Source: an uncultured Alphaproteobacteria bacterium
Lineage (GTDB): Bacteria > Pseudomonadota > Alphaproteobacteria > HIMB59 > GCA-002718135
DNA: 36,502 nucleotides
Direction: 5' to 3'
Assembly: GCA_902627245.1 (NCBI GenBank)
Contig: CACOIH010000015.1
Location: 1 to 36,502 of the forward strand
Position numbers and translations under genes: made by a program
Shown: positions 26,013 through 36,502 of the stretch, piece after piece
Layout of the letters: each line of letters opens with the position of its first letter
Numbering within the stretch: the first letter of the stretch is position 1
The notes under the pieces: generated by a model
The model's input: only the letters and a program-made list of their open reading frames with translations
What the model was told of the DNA's origin: nothing
Databases searched by the model: none

Positions 26013-27569
26013 TTATACTCCTCTTATTTGTAAGTTTGATGAATTTTCTTTGATTGATTTAGATTTTTTGAAAATTAATCTATTTAAGGCGTTAATATAA
26101 GCTTTAGCTGAAGCAACTATAATATCTGGGTCACTCCCTTTTGCTTGAGATGTTAAATCATCATCTTCTAATCTAACTGTTACTTCTCCTTGTGCATCAG
26201 TTCCAGCTGTAATAGCATTAACTTGGTACAACTTTAATTTAAAATCAGTTTCAGTTAGTTTTTTAATTGCATTGAAAGTAGCATCAACTGGACCATTACC
26301 ATTTATTTTTATTGATTTACTTTCATTATTCATATCAATTTTTAATCTTGCTTCTGGCTTTTCAACTGAACCAGCATTTACCTCTAACGACACAAATTTA
26401 ACATGTTCATCATAAGATGCTGACCTGTCTTCAGCTAAAGCTATTAAATCTTCTTCAAAAATTTCTTTTTTCTTATCTGCTAAGTCTTTAAATCGACCAA
26501 ATAACTCCATTAATGCATTATCTCCAGGCTCGTATCCTAGTTCTTTAAGTTTTTCTGAAAAAGCGTGTTTTCCTGAATGTTTACCCAATACCAAAGAGGA
26601 TTTATTTAATCCAACAGACTCAGGAGTCATTATTTCATATGTGCCTGAATGTTTAAGCATACCATCTTGATGTATACCAGCTTCATGAGCAAAAGCATTT
26701 GCTCCCACTATTGCTTTATTTGGCTGAACCGGAAAACCAGTAATTGAAGAAACAAGCCTAGATGCTTTCATAATTGACTCTGTTTTTATATCTGTATGAT
26801 AGGGCATTAAATCTTTTTTAACTTTTAATGTCATTACAATTTCTTCAAGTGATGAATTGCCAGCTCTTTCACCCATACCATTTATAGTACATTCAACTTG
26901 TCTGGCACCTTCTTTAATGGCAGCAACATTATTAGCTGTAGCTAAACCAAGATCATTATGTGTATGAGTTGATAAAATAGCTTTATCTATATTTACCACA
27001 TTGTTTTTAACGTTTCTAAAGATTTTTCCAAATTCCTCAGGTAGAGTATAACCAACTGTATCAGGAATATTAATTGTAGAGGCACCACAATTAATCGCAA
27101 GATCAATACATTTGTATAGAAAATTTAATTCTGACCTTCCTCCATCTTCACAACTCCACTCTATATTATCACATAAATTTCTAGCATGTGAAACTGTCTT
27201 TTTAATTGCTTCTAAAACTTCATCCTCAGTTTTTTTTAATTTATATTTCATATGTAGCGGACTAGTCGCAATAAAAGTATGAATTCTTGGGGATCTTGAA
27301 TGTTTAACAGCATCCCAAGCTCTATCAATATCTTTTAGGCTTGCTCTAGCAAGACCAGCAATTGTTGAATTTTTAACATTTTTGCTTACTTCTCTGACGG
27401 CCTCAAAATCACCATTAGATGCAATAGGAAATCCAGCTTCAATAATATCAACTTTCATTAAGTCTAGAACCTCAGCAATTTGAAGTTTCTCATCTAAGTT
27501 CATAGATGCGCCAGGAGATTGCTCACCATCCCTTAATGTTGTATCAAAAATATAAATCTTTTCTGTCAT
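26013..27569 (-). CDS. leuA: 2-isopropylmalate synthase
   Basis: A 518-residue LeuA, the first committed enzyme of leucine synthesis (acetyl-CoA plus 2-oxoisovalerate gives 2-isopropylmalate). The TIM-barrel catalytic domain opens with DTTLRDGEQSPGASM (9-23, with the active Arg13 and metal-binding Asp14). The HTHND metal motif is at 202-206. The GKHSGKHAF motif and the C-terminal regulatory domain (about 390-515) are present, so leucine feedback inhibition is likely. It lies between ilvC (44 nt upstream) and mreB (5 nt downstream). Confidence 0.96.
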   Translation of the reverse strand: MTEKIYIFDTTLRDGEQSPGASMNLDEKLQIAEVLDLMKVDIIEAGFPIASNGDFEAVREVSKNVKNSTIAGLARASLKDIDRAWDAVKHSRSPRIHTFIATSPLHMKYKLKKTEDEVLEAIKKTVSHARNLCDNIEWSCEDGGRSELNFLYKCIDLAINCGASTINIPDTVGYTLPEEFGKIFRNVKNNVVNIDKAILSTHTHNDLGLATANNVAAIKEGARQVECTINGMGERAGNSSLEEIVMTLKVKKDLMPYHTDIKTESIMKASRLVSSITGFPVQPNKAIVGANAFAHEAGIHQDGMLKHSGTYEIMTPESVGLNKSSLVLGKHSGKHAFSEKLKELGYEPGDNALMELFGRFKDLADKKKEIFEEDLIALAEDRSASYDEHVKFVSLEVNAGSVEKPEARLKIDMNNESKSIKINGNGPVDATFNAIKKLTETDFKLKLYQVNAITAGTDAQGEVTVRLEDDDLTSQAKGSDPDIIVASAKAYINALNRLIFKKSKSIKENSSNLQIRGV

Positions 27570-27595
27570 TATTTAATACCTATACACTAAACCAG

Positions 27596-27608
27596 AGTTT
27601 ATTAAACT
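27596..27608. repeat. 13-bp perfect inverted repeat in the ilvC-leuA gap
   Basis: AGTTTATTAAACT is AGTTTA and TAAACT around a central T, placed in the 44-bp gap between ilvC and leuA. It could be a weak operator or hairpin, but six AT-rich pairs can arise by chance in DNA of this composition. Confidence 0.2.
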
Positions 27609-27613
27609 TTCAT

Positions 27614-29174
<1,561 letters not shown>

Positions 29175-29175
<1 letters not shown>

Positions 29176-30941
29176 TAGACTAATATCTTACCTTTTTCTG
29201 CAGATTTTTTATCTTGCTTTTGATCCTTACTTAAAAGCATTTCATTATGTGCAGATCCACTCTGTATCATTGGAAAACAATTTTCCTCTTTAGTAACCCA
29301 AATGTCTGCAATTACAGTATTTTTTGTTTCCATCATTTCATTTATAACCTCATCTAAATCATCTGTAGTTTTAGCTCTAAGTCCTACAGCTTTATAACTT
29401 TCAGCCAATTTAACAAAATCGGGTAAACTATCCGTATAACTCTCAGAATACCTTCCGCCATGAAGAAGCTCCTGCCATTGTCTAACCATTCCCATATATT
29501 CATTGTTTAAAATAAATATTTTTACAGGGAGTCTATATTGAATAGCAGTACTCATTTCTTGAATATTCATTAGAATAGATGCATCACCTGCAATATCAAC
29601 TACAAGTGCATCTGGATTACCAACTTGTGCGCCTATTGCAGCTGGAAAACCATATCCCATCGTGCCTAATCCACCAGATGTTAGCCATCTATTTGGTTCT
29701 TCAAATTTGTAAAATTGTGCTGCCCACATTTGATGTTGACCAACCTCAGTGGTAATAAAAGTTTTTTTGTTTTTAGTTAATTCATAAAGTCTTTGAACAG
29801 CATATTGCGGTTTAATTTGTTTACTGTCACTATTATAACTTAAGCAATCAATTTCTTTCCACTTGTTGATCTTCATCCACCATTGTTTTAAAGCTTCTTG
29901 ATCTATTTTATAGTTTCTGTTTTTCCATAGACTTATCATTTGTTCGACAACCTGCTTTACATCACCAACTATTGGAACATCTACATTTATAGTTTTATTT
30001 ATATTGCTTGCATCAATATCAACATGAATTTTTTTTGAGTTTGGAGAAAAAGCATCCAATCTACCAGTAACTCTATCATCAAATCTGGCACCAATATTAA
30101 TCATAACATCACATTCATGCATAGCCATGTTGGCCTCATACATACCATGCATTCCTAACATGCCTAATGAATGTTTATCAGAAGAAGCAACTACACCTAA
30201 ACCCATTAAGGTCATAGTTACTGGGGATCCAACTAAATTTATAAAATCTCTTACCAGTTTTGAGGCTTTAGGTCCGGAATTAATACAACCTCCACCAATA
30301 TAGAAGATTGGTTTTTTAGATTTTGAAATTATTTCTACAGCCTCTTCAATTTTTTTAGTTTCAAAATTTGGGCTAGGTTCAAAAAGTCTATGAGAGGGAA
30401 TGACTATTTTATTTTTTTCAATATAAGATCCTTTTGCAAATTGAACATCCTTGGGAATATCAATTAATACTGGTCCTGGTCTTCCATTTTGGGCTATAGT
30501 AAATGCTTCATGAAAAACCGATGAAAGTTTATTTACATCTTTAACTAAGTAATTATGTTTTGTACAAGGTCTTGTAATTCCAGTTGTGTCGCATTCTTGA
30601 AAAGCATCACTTCCAATTAAATGTTGAGGTACCTGCCCAGTTATACAAACTACAGGAACACTATCCATCATTGCATCAGTTAAACCAGTTACAACGTTAG
30701 TTGCTCCTGGGCCTGAGGTAACAAGCACAACACCAGTTTTGCCTGTTGAACGTGCATAACCTTCTGCAGCGTGAATAGCCCCGCCTTCTTGTCTTACAAG
30801 AACATGTTTAATTGAATTCTGTTTAAAAAGTGTGTCATAAATTGGTAATACTGCTCCACCTGGATAACCAAAAACAACTTCTACTCCTTGTTCAGCAAGG
30901 CTTTTTAAAACTATTTCAGCACCTGTAATTTCATTATTCAT
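29175..30941 (-). CDS. ilvB: Acetolactate synthase large (catalytic) subunit
   Basis: A 588-residue thiamine-diphosphate enzyme for the first common step of valine, leucine and isoleucine synthesis. It shows GYPGGAVLPIYD (25-36), the cofactor-activating E52 in RQEGGAIHAAEG, the central FAD-binding domain, and the C-terminal ThDP motif GDASILMNIQE with NNEYMGMVRQWQ. Length matches IlvB/IlvI. It is 46 nt downstream of miaA; this gap has no clear leader peptide or attenuator. The name ilvI would be equally valid. Confidence 0.96.
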
Positions 30942-30987
30942 TAATTTAGCTCTTAGGCTGTGGATAAAATAAAATCAATAAATTACT

Positions 30988-31911
30988 TTAAAAATCAGTT
31001 AAATTAGTTAAATTTAAGTCAATTTCATCAGGAAATTGATTAAATTTTTCATGAATTGGCAATTTTGTTGATTTCCACCATGTATTTTGCCTCTTAACAT
31101 AATGTCTTGTAGCAAGTTGCATTTTTTCAATACACTCTTCTAAAGAAATAGATTTTTCTAGAAAAGATATTATTTCAGGTACTCCATGGGCCTTCATAAT
31201 TGGAAGTGTTTTTTCATAATTTAACTTTATTAATTTTTTAACTTCTTCAACAGCACCATTTTTAATCATATTTAAAACACGCTCATCTACACGATCATAA
31301 TTTTTTTTTCTATCAGGAAGAAATATAATTATTTTGTAATCTGTTGAATTTAAAAACTTTTTATTTTCTTTTTTTTGCCATAAACTAAATTTTTTGTTTG
31401 TATAATTATCTACTTCCCAAATTCGTTTTAATCTTTGTGAGTCATTTTTAGAAATTTTTTTTACTGACTCAGAATCTAATTTATAAACAAGTTCATAAAA
31501 ATTATTAATTCCCAAATCATTGAAGAGTTTGTTTGATGCTTCTTTAATTTTTTCTGGAATTGTAGGAATTGGTGTTATGCCTTTTATCAATGTTTCAACA
31601 TATAAGCCGGTGCCACCCACAAAGACTGGTACTTTATGTTTATTATTTAATGTATTAATTATTTTGACAGCATCGTGACACCATTTTTCAACGTTATATC
31701 TTTCATTACCATTTATATATCCATAAAGATGATGTTGAACTTTATTATTATCATAATTTGATGGTCTTGCTGTCAGAACTTTTAATTCTTTATAAATTTG
31801 CATACTATCAGCATTTATAATTTCACCGTTTATTTCTTTACATAAATCTAAAGCAAATTTTGATTTTCCTATAGCGGTAGGGCCGGTTATAAAGTAAATT
31901 TTCTTATTCAA
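30988..31911 (-). CDS. miaA: tRNA dimethylallyltransferase
   Basis: A 307-residue MiaA, which adds a dimethylallyl group to A37 of tRNAs reading UNN codons. The P-loop is GPTAIGKS (10-17), followed by INADSMQIY and RPSNYDNNKVQHHLYG, then VFVGGTGLYVETLIKG, all hallmark segments. A C-terminal RHYVKRQNTWWK matches the RQxTWFR-like family motif. Its start overlaps the protease stop by 4 bp. In E. coli miaA belongs to the same superoperon as hflKC, so this linkage is old, although the order differs here. Confidence 0.95.
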   Translation of the reverse strand: MNKKIYFITGPTAIGKSKFALDLCKEINGEIINADSMQIYKELKVLTARPSNYDNNKVQHHLYGYINGNERYNVEKWCHDAVKIINTLNNKHKVPVFVGGTGLYVETLIKGITPIPTIPEKIKEASNKLFNDLGINNFYELVYKLDSESVKKISKNDSQRLKRIWEVDNYTNKKFSLWQKKENKKFLNSTDYKIIIFLPDRKKNYDRVDERVLNMIKNGAVEEVKKLIKLNYEKTLPIMKAHGVPEIISFLEKSISLEECIEKMQLATRHYVKRQNTWWKSTKLPIHEKFNQFPDEIDLNLTNLTDF

Positions 31912-33266
31912 TTATTAAATCTTATTGTAACCCAAAGCTGTTCTTCGTCTCTTAAAATTTTAAGTAATAATGATGATCTTCCAGTTTTCTCTAGAGCGGT
32001 CACAACCTTTTTAAAAGAACCTGTATCGCTTACTGGTTCTCTATTAACTTCTAAAATAATATCTCCTATTTGCAGATTAGTATCTTGATCACTAATTTCA
32101 GTAACTTCGACGCCTTGATCATTATTAGATATTGAAATACCTAAAACATCAATATTTGTTTCATTGTTTAACGTTTCGTTATTTTGTCTTTCTGTAATTA
32201 CTTCCCCAGGTAATTCTCCCAAAATAACCTCGATATTAATTTGTTTATTTTTTCTCCATACTACTAAATATGCTGTTGATCCCACATCAGATTCTGCAAC
32301 TACTCTAGGTAAATCTGACATTTTAATTATTTCACTATTATTAAATTTTAAAATTACATCGCCAGGTTCCAATCCAGCATCCTTTGATGGGCCCTTGGGA
32401 TTAACATTTGAAACAAAAGCTCCTTTTTGATTTGGAAGACCTAGGCTTTCTGCAAAATCTTGTGTTACTGGTTGAATTTGAATACCCAACCAACCTCTTT
32501 TTGTTTTTCCAAAATCTTTAAGTTGTTGTACTATTTTTTTGGCACTATTAGAAGGGATAGCAAATCCTAGTCCAATACTTCCACCAGTTTGAGAAACGAT
32601 TGCGGTGTTTATACCTATAACTTTACCATTTAGGTTAAACAGTGGCCCCCCAGAATTTCCTCTATTTATTGAGGCATCTGTTTGTAGAAATTTTACATAT
32701 GGTCCACCACCAATATCCCTAGAGATAGCTGACAAAATACCAGCGGTAACTGTGCCACCTAAACCAAGAGGGTTTCCTATTGCAATCGTCCAATCACCGA
32801 CTCTCATATCATCAGAATTCCCCCATTCAACTGCATTTAAGTTTGAATTCTCAGAGTCAATTTTTAAAACTGCAATATCAGCTTTAGGATCTCTTCCAAG
32901 AAGTTGTGCTGTATGCTCTGTCTCATCTGACAATATTACTGTAATTTCATCTGCTCCTTCAATAACGTGATTGTTAGTTACGATAATACCATCATCACTA
33001 ATAATAAAACCAGATCCAAGTCCAGTCATTGGCCTTTGAGATCTTCTTTGATCTTTATCAAAATAATCTTTGAAAAATTCATCGAATGGAGAGCCTTCCG
33101 GAAATTGAGGAATTTGATTTTGTGAATTATTTTCGATTATAGTTGTTGAAGCAATGCTTACTACAGATGGAGATAATTTTTCAACAAGATCAGCAAAACT
33201 ACTTGGAACAGCAAATAAAGGTTTGAAGAAGAGAATTATTGAAAATATAGAAATTAATTTTATCAT
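31908..33266 (-). CDS. degP: Do-family periplasmic serine protease (DegP/DegQ-like)
   Basis: A 452-residue HtrA protease that degrades or chaperones misfolded envelope proteins. A Sec signal peptide (about residues 1-19, ending LFA) is followed by a trypsin-like domain with the triad H100 (VTNNHVIEG), D130 (ADIAVLKI) and S205 (RGNSGGPLF), then PDZ1 (about 259-349) and PDZ2 (about 371-450). The Q-linker-like stretch at 48-80 is part of the LA loop. It follows the yjeT-like gene with no gap and precedes miaA. In many bacteria the protease sits next to hflKC, so the unit looks like envelope quality control. DegP versus DegQ cannot be decided. Confidence 0.93.
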   Translation of the reverse strand: MIKLISIFSIILFFKPLFAVPSSFADLVEKLSPSVVSIASTTIIENNSQNQIPQFPEGSPFDEFFKDYFDKDQRRSQRPMTGLGSGFIISDDGIIVTNNHVIEGADEITVILSDETEHTAQLLGRDPKADIAVLKIDSENSNLNAVEWGNSDDMRVGDWTIAIGNPLGLGGTVTAGILSAISRDIGGGPYVKFLQTDASINRGNSGGPLFNLNGKVIGINTAIVSQTGGSIGLGFAIPSNSAKKIVQQLKDFGKTKRGWLGIQIQPVTQDFAESLGLPNQKGAFVSNVNPKGPSKDAGLEPGDVILKFNNSEIIKMSDLPRVVAESDVGSTAYLVVWRKNKQINIEVILGELPGEVITERQNNETLNNETNIDVLGISISNNDQGVEVTEISDQDTNLQIGDIILEVNREPVSDTGSFKKVVTALEKTGRSSLLLKILRDEEQLWVTIRFNN

Positions 33267-33473
33267 TTACTTTAAATTTCCATATATTTTAAACGTGAAA
33301 TAAATAAGGCATAATCCTGCTAATGCAACACTAAGACTTAATGTCTTGATTGTTTGTTTATTATATTTTTCAAGAATTTTGAGTAGTTTGTGAAGATTAT
33401 CTGAAATAAAAAAATATAATAAACCTTCTATTACTAGCACCAACCCAATGCTAACAAGCAAAACTTTTAACAT
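33267..33473 (-). CDS. Small membrane protein, DUF2065 (YjeT-like)
   Basis: A 68-residue protein with two hydrophobic helices (about 4-23 and 45-64). The pattern LVSIGLVLVIEGLLYF near the N-terminus is that of DUF2065, to which E. coli YjeT belongs. E. coli yjeT also lies directly after hflC. Here it overlaps hflC by one base and abuts the protease gene, so it is surely co-transcribed. Its function is not known. Confidence 0.85.
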   Translation of the reverse strand: MLKVLLVSIGLVLVIEGLLYFFISDNLHKLLKILEKYNKQTIKTLSLSVALAGLCLIYFTFKIYGNLK

Positions 33474-34348
33474 TAGTTTTGGATATCAATTTCACCAAAG
33501 AATTTTTCACAAACTTCTCCTGGAGCAATTACCATTGACATCTCTGTATCTCCAAAGGTATCTTTACAGGCTTGCATAGTTCTTAAAAAATCAAAAAATC
33601 CTTCGTCTAAACTATAAGCATTTCCAAGAATTTTATTTTTCTCAGCATCACCTTCACCTCTTAAAATAGAAGAGGTTCTTTCTGCTTCAGCTATAATTAC
33701 AGTTTGTTGACGATCAGCGGATGCTCTAATCTCTTTCGATAATTCTTCACCTTCGGCTCTAAGTAAGTTTGCTTCTTTTTCTCGTTCTGAACGCATACGT
33801 TGATAAACATTATTAGATACTTGCTCAGTCAAGTCTGTACGTCCAATTCTAATGTCTACAATTTCCACTCCAAAAGATTGTTCATTTATTTTTATTTGTT
33901 TTTCAATCTCACTCATAATGTTTATTCTTTCATCACTGAGAAGAGATGTGAGAGAATATTGAGCAATTACACCTCTAACTGCAGCATTTATAATTCTTCC
34001 GAATCTATCTGAGAAAGTTGTTTCATTTCTGACAGTTTGAAAAAATTTAAGTGGATCAATAATTTTATATCTTGCAAATGAGTCCACAATAATCCTTTTT
34101 TGATCAGATAAAATCATTTCCTCAGGTTGTGGATCTAAATTGAGTAATCTTGAATCAATGAAAACAGCATCTTGTATAAATGGGATCTTAAACTGTAACC
34201 CTGGTTTTGTAACAACTTTTCTTGGGTCACCAAATTGCAAGACCAAAGCTTGTTTTGTTTCGTTAACAATAAAAAAAGCGCCTGTGAATGTAAGAAAGGC
34301 AATAAATAATACTAATATAATTAAAAGATTTCTAACGTTAAATCTCAT
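33473..34348 (-). CDS. hflC: FtsH modulator HflC (SPFH/band 7)
   Basis: A 291-residue SPFH-domain protein anchored in the inner membrane by an N-terminal helix (about 7-28) with the bulk in the periplasm. It forms the HflKC cage that surrounds and modulates FtsH. Typical segments are NETKQALVLQFGDPRKVV, LLNLDPQPEEMIL, VDIRIGRTDLTEQVS and the coiled-coil RMRSEREKEANLLRAEGEE. It starts 1 nt after hflK. Confidence 0.95.
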   Translation of the reverse strand: MRFNVRNLLIILVLFIAFLTFTGAFFIVNETKQALVLQFGDPRKVVTKPGLQFKIPFIQDAVFIDSRLLNLDPQPEEMILSDQKRIIVDSFARYKIIDPLKFFQTVRNETTFSDRFGRIINAAVRGVIAQYSLTSLLSDERINIMSEIEKQIKINEQSFGVEIVDIRIGRTDLTEQVSNNVYQRMRSEREKEANLLRAEGEELSKEIRASADRQQTVIIAEAERTSSILRGEGDAEKNKILGNAYSLDEGFFDFLRTMQACKDTFGDTEMSMVIAPGEVCEKFFGEIDIQN

Positions 34349-34349
34349 C

Positions 34350-35450
34350 TTAGTTTGATCCTTTATTTTTTAATTCATTTAATGGTAAGTATGGAACAAC
34401 ACCTTGTCCATTACCCATGTCATCAAGTATAATTTTGTTTTCACCTTCAAGAACTTCTCTTAACGTTTCTAAATATATTCTTCTTTTAGTAACTTCGGGC
34501 GCGCTTGTATAACTATTGTAAACATCAATGAAATTTTGAGCTACACCTTCAGCCTGTTTCACAACTTGTTCTTTATAAGCCATTGCACCTTCTACAAGTT
34601 TAGCAGCTTCACCACGAGCATTTGGAACGATTTTATTTAAATAAGTATTGGCTTCATTAACAAGTCTTTCTTTATCCTGTCTGGCTCTTTGAACTTCATC
34701 AAATGCGTCAATAACTTGATCTGGTGGGTCAACACTTTGTAACTGAACTGATTGCACTAGAACACCGCTCTCATAAGAATCAAGAACTAGTTGAAGTTCG
34801 TTCCTAACTACTTGCTCTACCTCTTGACGTCCTTCGGTGAGTAAGAACTGAAGGTCTCTTTGACCTACCACCTCTCTAACAACACTTTCGGCCATATCCT
34901 TTACTGTAAGTTCAGGATTTCTGAGTTTGAATAAAAAATTTCCTGCATCTTTAATCTTAAATAAGACCGTAAATGCAACATCAGCAATGTTTTGGTCTCC
35001 TGTTAACATAAGACTTTCTTCGATTACTTTTCTTTCAGCATTTGTATTTGAAGAAAAACCCAAGTCGCTAGCACTTCTAAAGCCAACATTTATTTTTCTG
35101 ATTATTTCTACTTTTGGTGTTATTGTTTTGCCTATTGGTGTAGGAAAAAAATAATGAAGTCCTGGTTCAGTTGTTTGACCATTCCATTTGCCAAATAACA
35201 ATTCTACACCCTGCTCATCAGGTTCTACTCTATAAAATCCAGTAGCTAACCAAAAAAGAATAGCGATTATTATAAATATTGAGAAGTTTCTTTTGCCACC
35301 AAATTTAAATCTTCCAAATTTATCTTTTGCTTTTTTAATGGAGTCTTCAAAATCCATTTTATTAGAGCCATTATCACCTCCAGAACCCCAGGGATTATTA
35401 TTACCTGAGCCCCATGGATTATTATCATTATTATTTTTATTATAATTCAT
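34350..35450 (-). CDS. hflK: FtsH modulator HflK (SPFH/band 7)
   Basis: A 366-residue partner of HflC. The N-terminus is an Asn/Gly-rich cytoplasmic tail with two copies of NNPWGSG (residues 10-16 and 18-24), a motif also seen in other HflK tails. A membrane helix follows at about 57-73, then the SPFH domain opening YRVEPDEQGVELLFGKW and a long coiled coil with VQRARQDKERLVNEANTYL. It is the first gene of the leftward run and is divergent from mrp. No strong ribosome-binding site is seen. Confidence 0.95.
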   Translation of the reverse strand: MNYNKNNNDNNPWGSGNNNPWGSGGDNGSNKMDFEDSIKKAKDKFGRFKFGGKRNFSIFIIIAILFWLATGFYRVEPDEQGVELLFGKWNGQTTEPGLHYFFPTPIGKTITPKVEIIRKINVGFRSASDLGFSSNTNAERKVIEESLMLTGDQNIADVAFTVLFKIKDAGNFLFKLRNPELTVKDMAESVVREVVGQRDLQFLLTEGRQEVEQVVRNELQLVLDSYESGVLVQSVQLQSVDPPDQVIDAFDEVQRARQDKERLVNEANTYLNKIVPNARGEAAKLVEGAMAYKEQVVKQAEGVAQNFIDVYNSYTSAPEVTKRRIYLETLREVLEGENKIILDDMGNGQGVVPYLPLNELKNKGSN

Positions 35451-35537
35451 ATATTAATTGATATATTTGGTACTTTCTACTAACACTTATTATTTAATAT
35501 AATAACTAATATTTGAGTAATTCTGCAAAAATCAAGT
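35451..35537. promoter_or_regulatory. Divergent hflK/mrp promoter region
   Basis: An 87-bp, almost pure AT gap. A perfect TATAAT at 35498-35503 on the + strand is a plausible -10 for mrp, with a start near 35510 and a leader of about 28 nt; no convincing -35 is visible. The hflK promoter should lie here too, but no good minus-strand hexamers stand out. It may drive the whole 19-gene leftward run. Confidence 0.4.
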
Positions 35538-36502
35538 ATGTCAGACAATATTTTATCTTTAATTTATACTTTTTGTAAGAAATTTAATGATCCTGGCACA
35601 AATTTAGCATTTGATCCTAAAAATAAAAATGTTTCTGCAATCGTAAAAGATGGAAATGTTAATATTTTCCTTCAAATAAAAGGTGAAGAAACCATTATAT
35701 ATAAAGATATATTAAAACTATTAAAAAATAATGTTGAACAAATACCTGGCGTATCATCAGTAAATATAGCTATAACATCTGAAAAAATTCAGAAAAAACC
35801 TGAAAAAAAATTTAAAATTGATGCCAAAAATATAATAACAATTGCAAGTGGAAAGGGAGGAGTAGGCAAGTCAACTTTCTCAGTTAATTTATCATTAGCA
35901 CTTAAATCTATAGGCTTAAATATTGGATTGCTAGATGCAGATATTTATGGACCAAGCATCCCAAGAATGATGGGAGTTAATAAAAAACCTAAAATTAACG
36001 AAAATAAAAAATTAGTGCCAGTTGAAAACTATGGCATAAAATGTATGTCAATAGGATTTATAATAGATGAAGAAGCTCCAACTGTGTGGAGAGGACCAAT
36101 GGTCATGAAAGCCTTAGAACAAATGTTTAATGGTGTAGAGTGGGGAAAATTAGATTATTTAATCATTGATTTACCACCTGGCACTGGTGACGCTCAGCTT
36201 ACTCTTGCTCAGAGTTCAAAAATATCAGGTTCGATTATAATATCAACTCCTCAAGAAGTTGCCCTAGCAGATGCAAGAAAAGCAATTAATATGTTCAAAA
36301 AAGTAGATGTAGATATATTAGGTATCGTCGAAAATATGAGCTATTTTTTATGTGATAATTGTGATGAAAAACATTTTATATTTTCAAAAGATGGTGTTAA
36401 AAAAGAAGCTAATAAATTTAATATTCCATTTTTAGGTAATATTCCTATAAATAAAAATTTAAGGAAACAATCCGATATTGGCCAACCAAGTTACATTAAT
36501 GA
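35538..36502 (+). CDS. mrp: Mrp/ApbC iron-sulfur cluster carrier ATPase (3' end cut by window)
   Basis: The first 321 residues of a Mrp/NBP35-family P-loop ATPase that binds and delivers Fe-S clusters in the cytoplasm. Residues about 1-80 form a reduced DUF59/MIP18-like domain. The deviant Walker A is SGKGGVGKS (104-112), followed by GLLDADIYGPSIPRMMG and the IDLPPGTGDAQLT loop. The cluster-binding CxxC is C272-C275 in LCDNC. The coding sequence runs off the right edge, probably close to its natural end. It starts with ATG after a weak ribosome-binding site. Confidence 0.93.
   Translation, partial: MSDNILSLIYTFCKKFNDPGTNLAFDPKNKNVSAIVKDGNVNIFLQIKGEETIIYKDILKLLKNNVEQIPGVSSVNIAITSEKIQKKPEKKFKIDAKNIITIASGKGGVGKSTFSVNLSLALKSIGLNIGLLDADIYGPSIPRMMGVNKKPKINENKKLVPVENYGIKCMSIGFIIDEEAPTVWRGPMVMKALEQMFNGVEWGKLDYLIIDLPPGTGDAQLTLAQSSKISGSIIISTPQEVALADARKAINMFKKVDVDILGIVENMSYFLCDNCDEKHFIFSKDGVKKEANKFNIPFLGNIPINKNLRKQSDIGQPSYIN

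Noticed and set aside
32605-32970. 121-residue + strand open frame opposite the Do-family protease
   Set aside because: It is a shadow of the conserved protease domain, without a start signal of its own.

Overview
The window is 36.5 kb of very AT-rich, densely packed bacterial DNA. Intergenic gaps are mostly under 50 bp, many start and stop codons overlap, and no stretch longer than about 110 bp lacks a gene. Gene content and order (hflK-hflC-yjeT-degP-miaA, ilvB-ilvH-ilvC-leuA, mreBCD-mrdA-rodA, an alphaproteobacterial-style liv transporter, large sugar ABC transporters) fit a marine alphaproteobacterium with a streamlined genome, of the SAR11/HIMB59/AEGEAN-169 kind. That placement is inferred from composition and neighbourhood, not from a marker-gene tree. 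I found 34 protein-coding genes, two cut by the window edges, and no rRNA, tRNA, CRISPR, insertion sequence or phage gene.

Positions 1-15514 form a carbohydrate island. On the left, a ribokinase-like PfkB kinase (cut by the edge) and a TIM-barrel sugar isomerase/epimerase read leftward. They diverge from a binding-protein-dependent ABC transporter reading rightward: a Tat-type binding protein, then a terminator-like hairpin, then two permeases. No ATPase gene is present. Converging on the transporter is a nine-gene leftward operon: gpsA, deoC, a fused double aldehyde dehydrogenase, a RbsD/FucU mutarotase, a split transketolase (N then C subunit), a BtpA/SgcQ-family TIM barrel, an M42 metallopeptidase homologue (SgcX/FrvX type) and an FGGY sugar kinase. 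Together these could import a sugar, open or isomerise it, phosphorylate it and split it into glycolytic intermediates. The set does not match one textbook pathway. One part suggests deoxyribose or nucleoside sugars (kinase, mutarotase, DeoC, aldehyde dehydrogenase). The other suggests a pentulose or branched pentose (isomerase, FGGY kinase, split transketolase).

Positions 15663-20758 carry a branched-chain amino-acid type (HAAT) ABC transporter. The binding protein livK reads rightward and ends at a strong terminator. livG-livF-livH-livM converge on it from the other strand.

Positions 16891-35450 are one uninterrupted leftward run of 19 genes. In transcription order they are hflK, hflC, yjeT-like, degP-like protease, miaA, ilvB, ilvH, ilvC, leuA, mreB, mreC, mreD, mrdA, rodA, livG, livF, livH and livM. 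It therefore links membrane-protein quality control, branched-chain amino-acid synthesis, the rod-shape elongation machinery and branched-chain amino-acid uptake. Gaps are at most 46 bp and several junctions overlap by 1 to 11 bp, so translational coupling is likely. At the right edge the Mrp/ApbC iron-sulfur carrier ATPase reads rightward out of the window, divergent from hflK.
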